Shown here piece after piece: positions 39,769 to 39,787 of a DNA stretch of 39,787 nt. Position 1 is the first letter of the stretch. The number at the start of each line of letters is the position of its first letter. The stretch is from contig CAMYAE010000019.1 in assembly GCA_947253655.1 (NCBI GenBank), positions 1 through 39,787 of the forward strand, written 5' to 3'. Under the pieces are notes generated by a model. It ran no database searches and was not told where the DNA came from. It saw nothing but the letters and a program-made list of their open reading frames with translations. Source of the DNA: an uncultured Bacteroidales bacterium (GTDB lineage Bacteria; Bacteroidota; Bacteroidia; Bacteroidales; UBA932). Both the position numbers and the translations under genes were made by a program.

Positions 39769-39787
39769 ACAACGAAGAGTTTGATCC
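39769..39787 (+). rRNA. rrs: 16S ribosomal RNA, first bases only
   Basis: The window ends in GAAGAGTTTGATCC (39774-39787), the conserved 5' end of bacterial 16S rRNA and part of the 27F primer site. Aligning it with the E. coli 5' end places base 1 at about 39769. The gene continues beyond the window. Confidence 0.92.

Noticed and set aside
1..39787. CRISPR array, insertion sequence, prophage, toxin-antitoxin or defence island
   Set aside because: No regularly spaced repeats, transposase, integrase, phage structural gene or restriction/defence domain was found on either strand.

Overview
The window is chromosomal DNA from a member of the Bacteroidota, most likely order Bacteroidales. The evidence is the repeated -7 promoter signature TAnnTTTG (sometimes with a TTG-type -33 element about 19-20 nt upstream), a short primary sigma factor without region 1.1, tRNA genes without an encoded CCA end, and protein families typical of the group: a large TamB, a tricorn-like S41 protease, a ClC channel with C-terminal CBS domains, and a Tex protein. 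Genus cannot be read from this sequence. The first 47 bases are not biological. They are an Illumina Nextera i7 library adapter left on a contig end, and it truncates the pyruvate:ferredoxin oxidoreductase gene that follows.

Layout. 48-4017: nifJ (partial) and fabD, both minus strand. 4057-4200: three phased 9-mers and a tRNA-Arg(CCG) gene. 4315-11753: a tightly overlapping minus-strand operon tamB > rsmI-like > mtaB > PhnP-like hydrolase. 11856-15111: divergent plus-strand operon tsaD > FAD-dependent dehydrogenase > cdd. 15168-16659: SRP RNA, then mnmA. 16656-18002: HI0933-type flavoprotein (minus). 18061-19836: tRNA-Thr(CGT), a small membrane protein (minus), and an orphan metal-chelate binding lipoprotein (plus). 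19807-22393: minus-strand operon dnaN > DnaQ/ExoX-type exonuclease > unknown 186-residue protein. 22598-28985: degP, terminator, rpoD > argS > ygiQ-type radical SAM gene, and a small acidic protein. 29066-34076: ClC channel > tex, then an EamA transporter. 34024-39352: minus-strand operon S41 protease > dolichol-phosphate-mannose-synthase-like glycosyltransferase > pyrC. 39554-39787: promoter, leader and first bases of a 16S rRNA gene.

Functionally this is mostly core housekeeping: translation and tRNA modification (TsaD and MtaB act in sequence on A37, MnmA acts on U34, plus ArgS, two tRNAs, SRP RNA and rRNA), envelope biogenesis and quality control (TamB, DegP), replication (DnaN, exonuclease), transcription (sigma, Tex), pyrimidine metabolism (PyrC, Cdd) and fermentation (PFOR). 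I see no CRISPR array, insertion sequence, prophage, toxin-antitoxin pair or defence island, and no convincing new multi-gene system. The most interesting residual signals are non-coding or structural: a perfect 13-bp dyad on the nifJ promoter, three phased TTCYCCACA repeats upstream of tRNA-Arg, a terminator-like hairpin in the degP leader, the missing start codon of tamB, a long insertion in MnmA, and competing hairpins in the rRNA leader.
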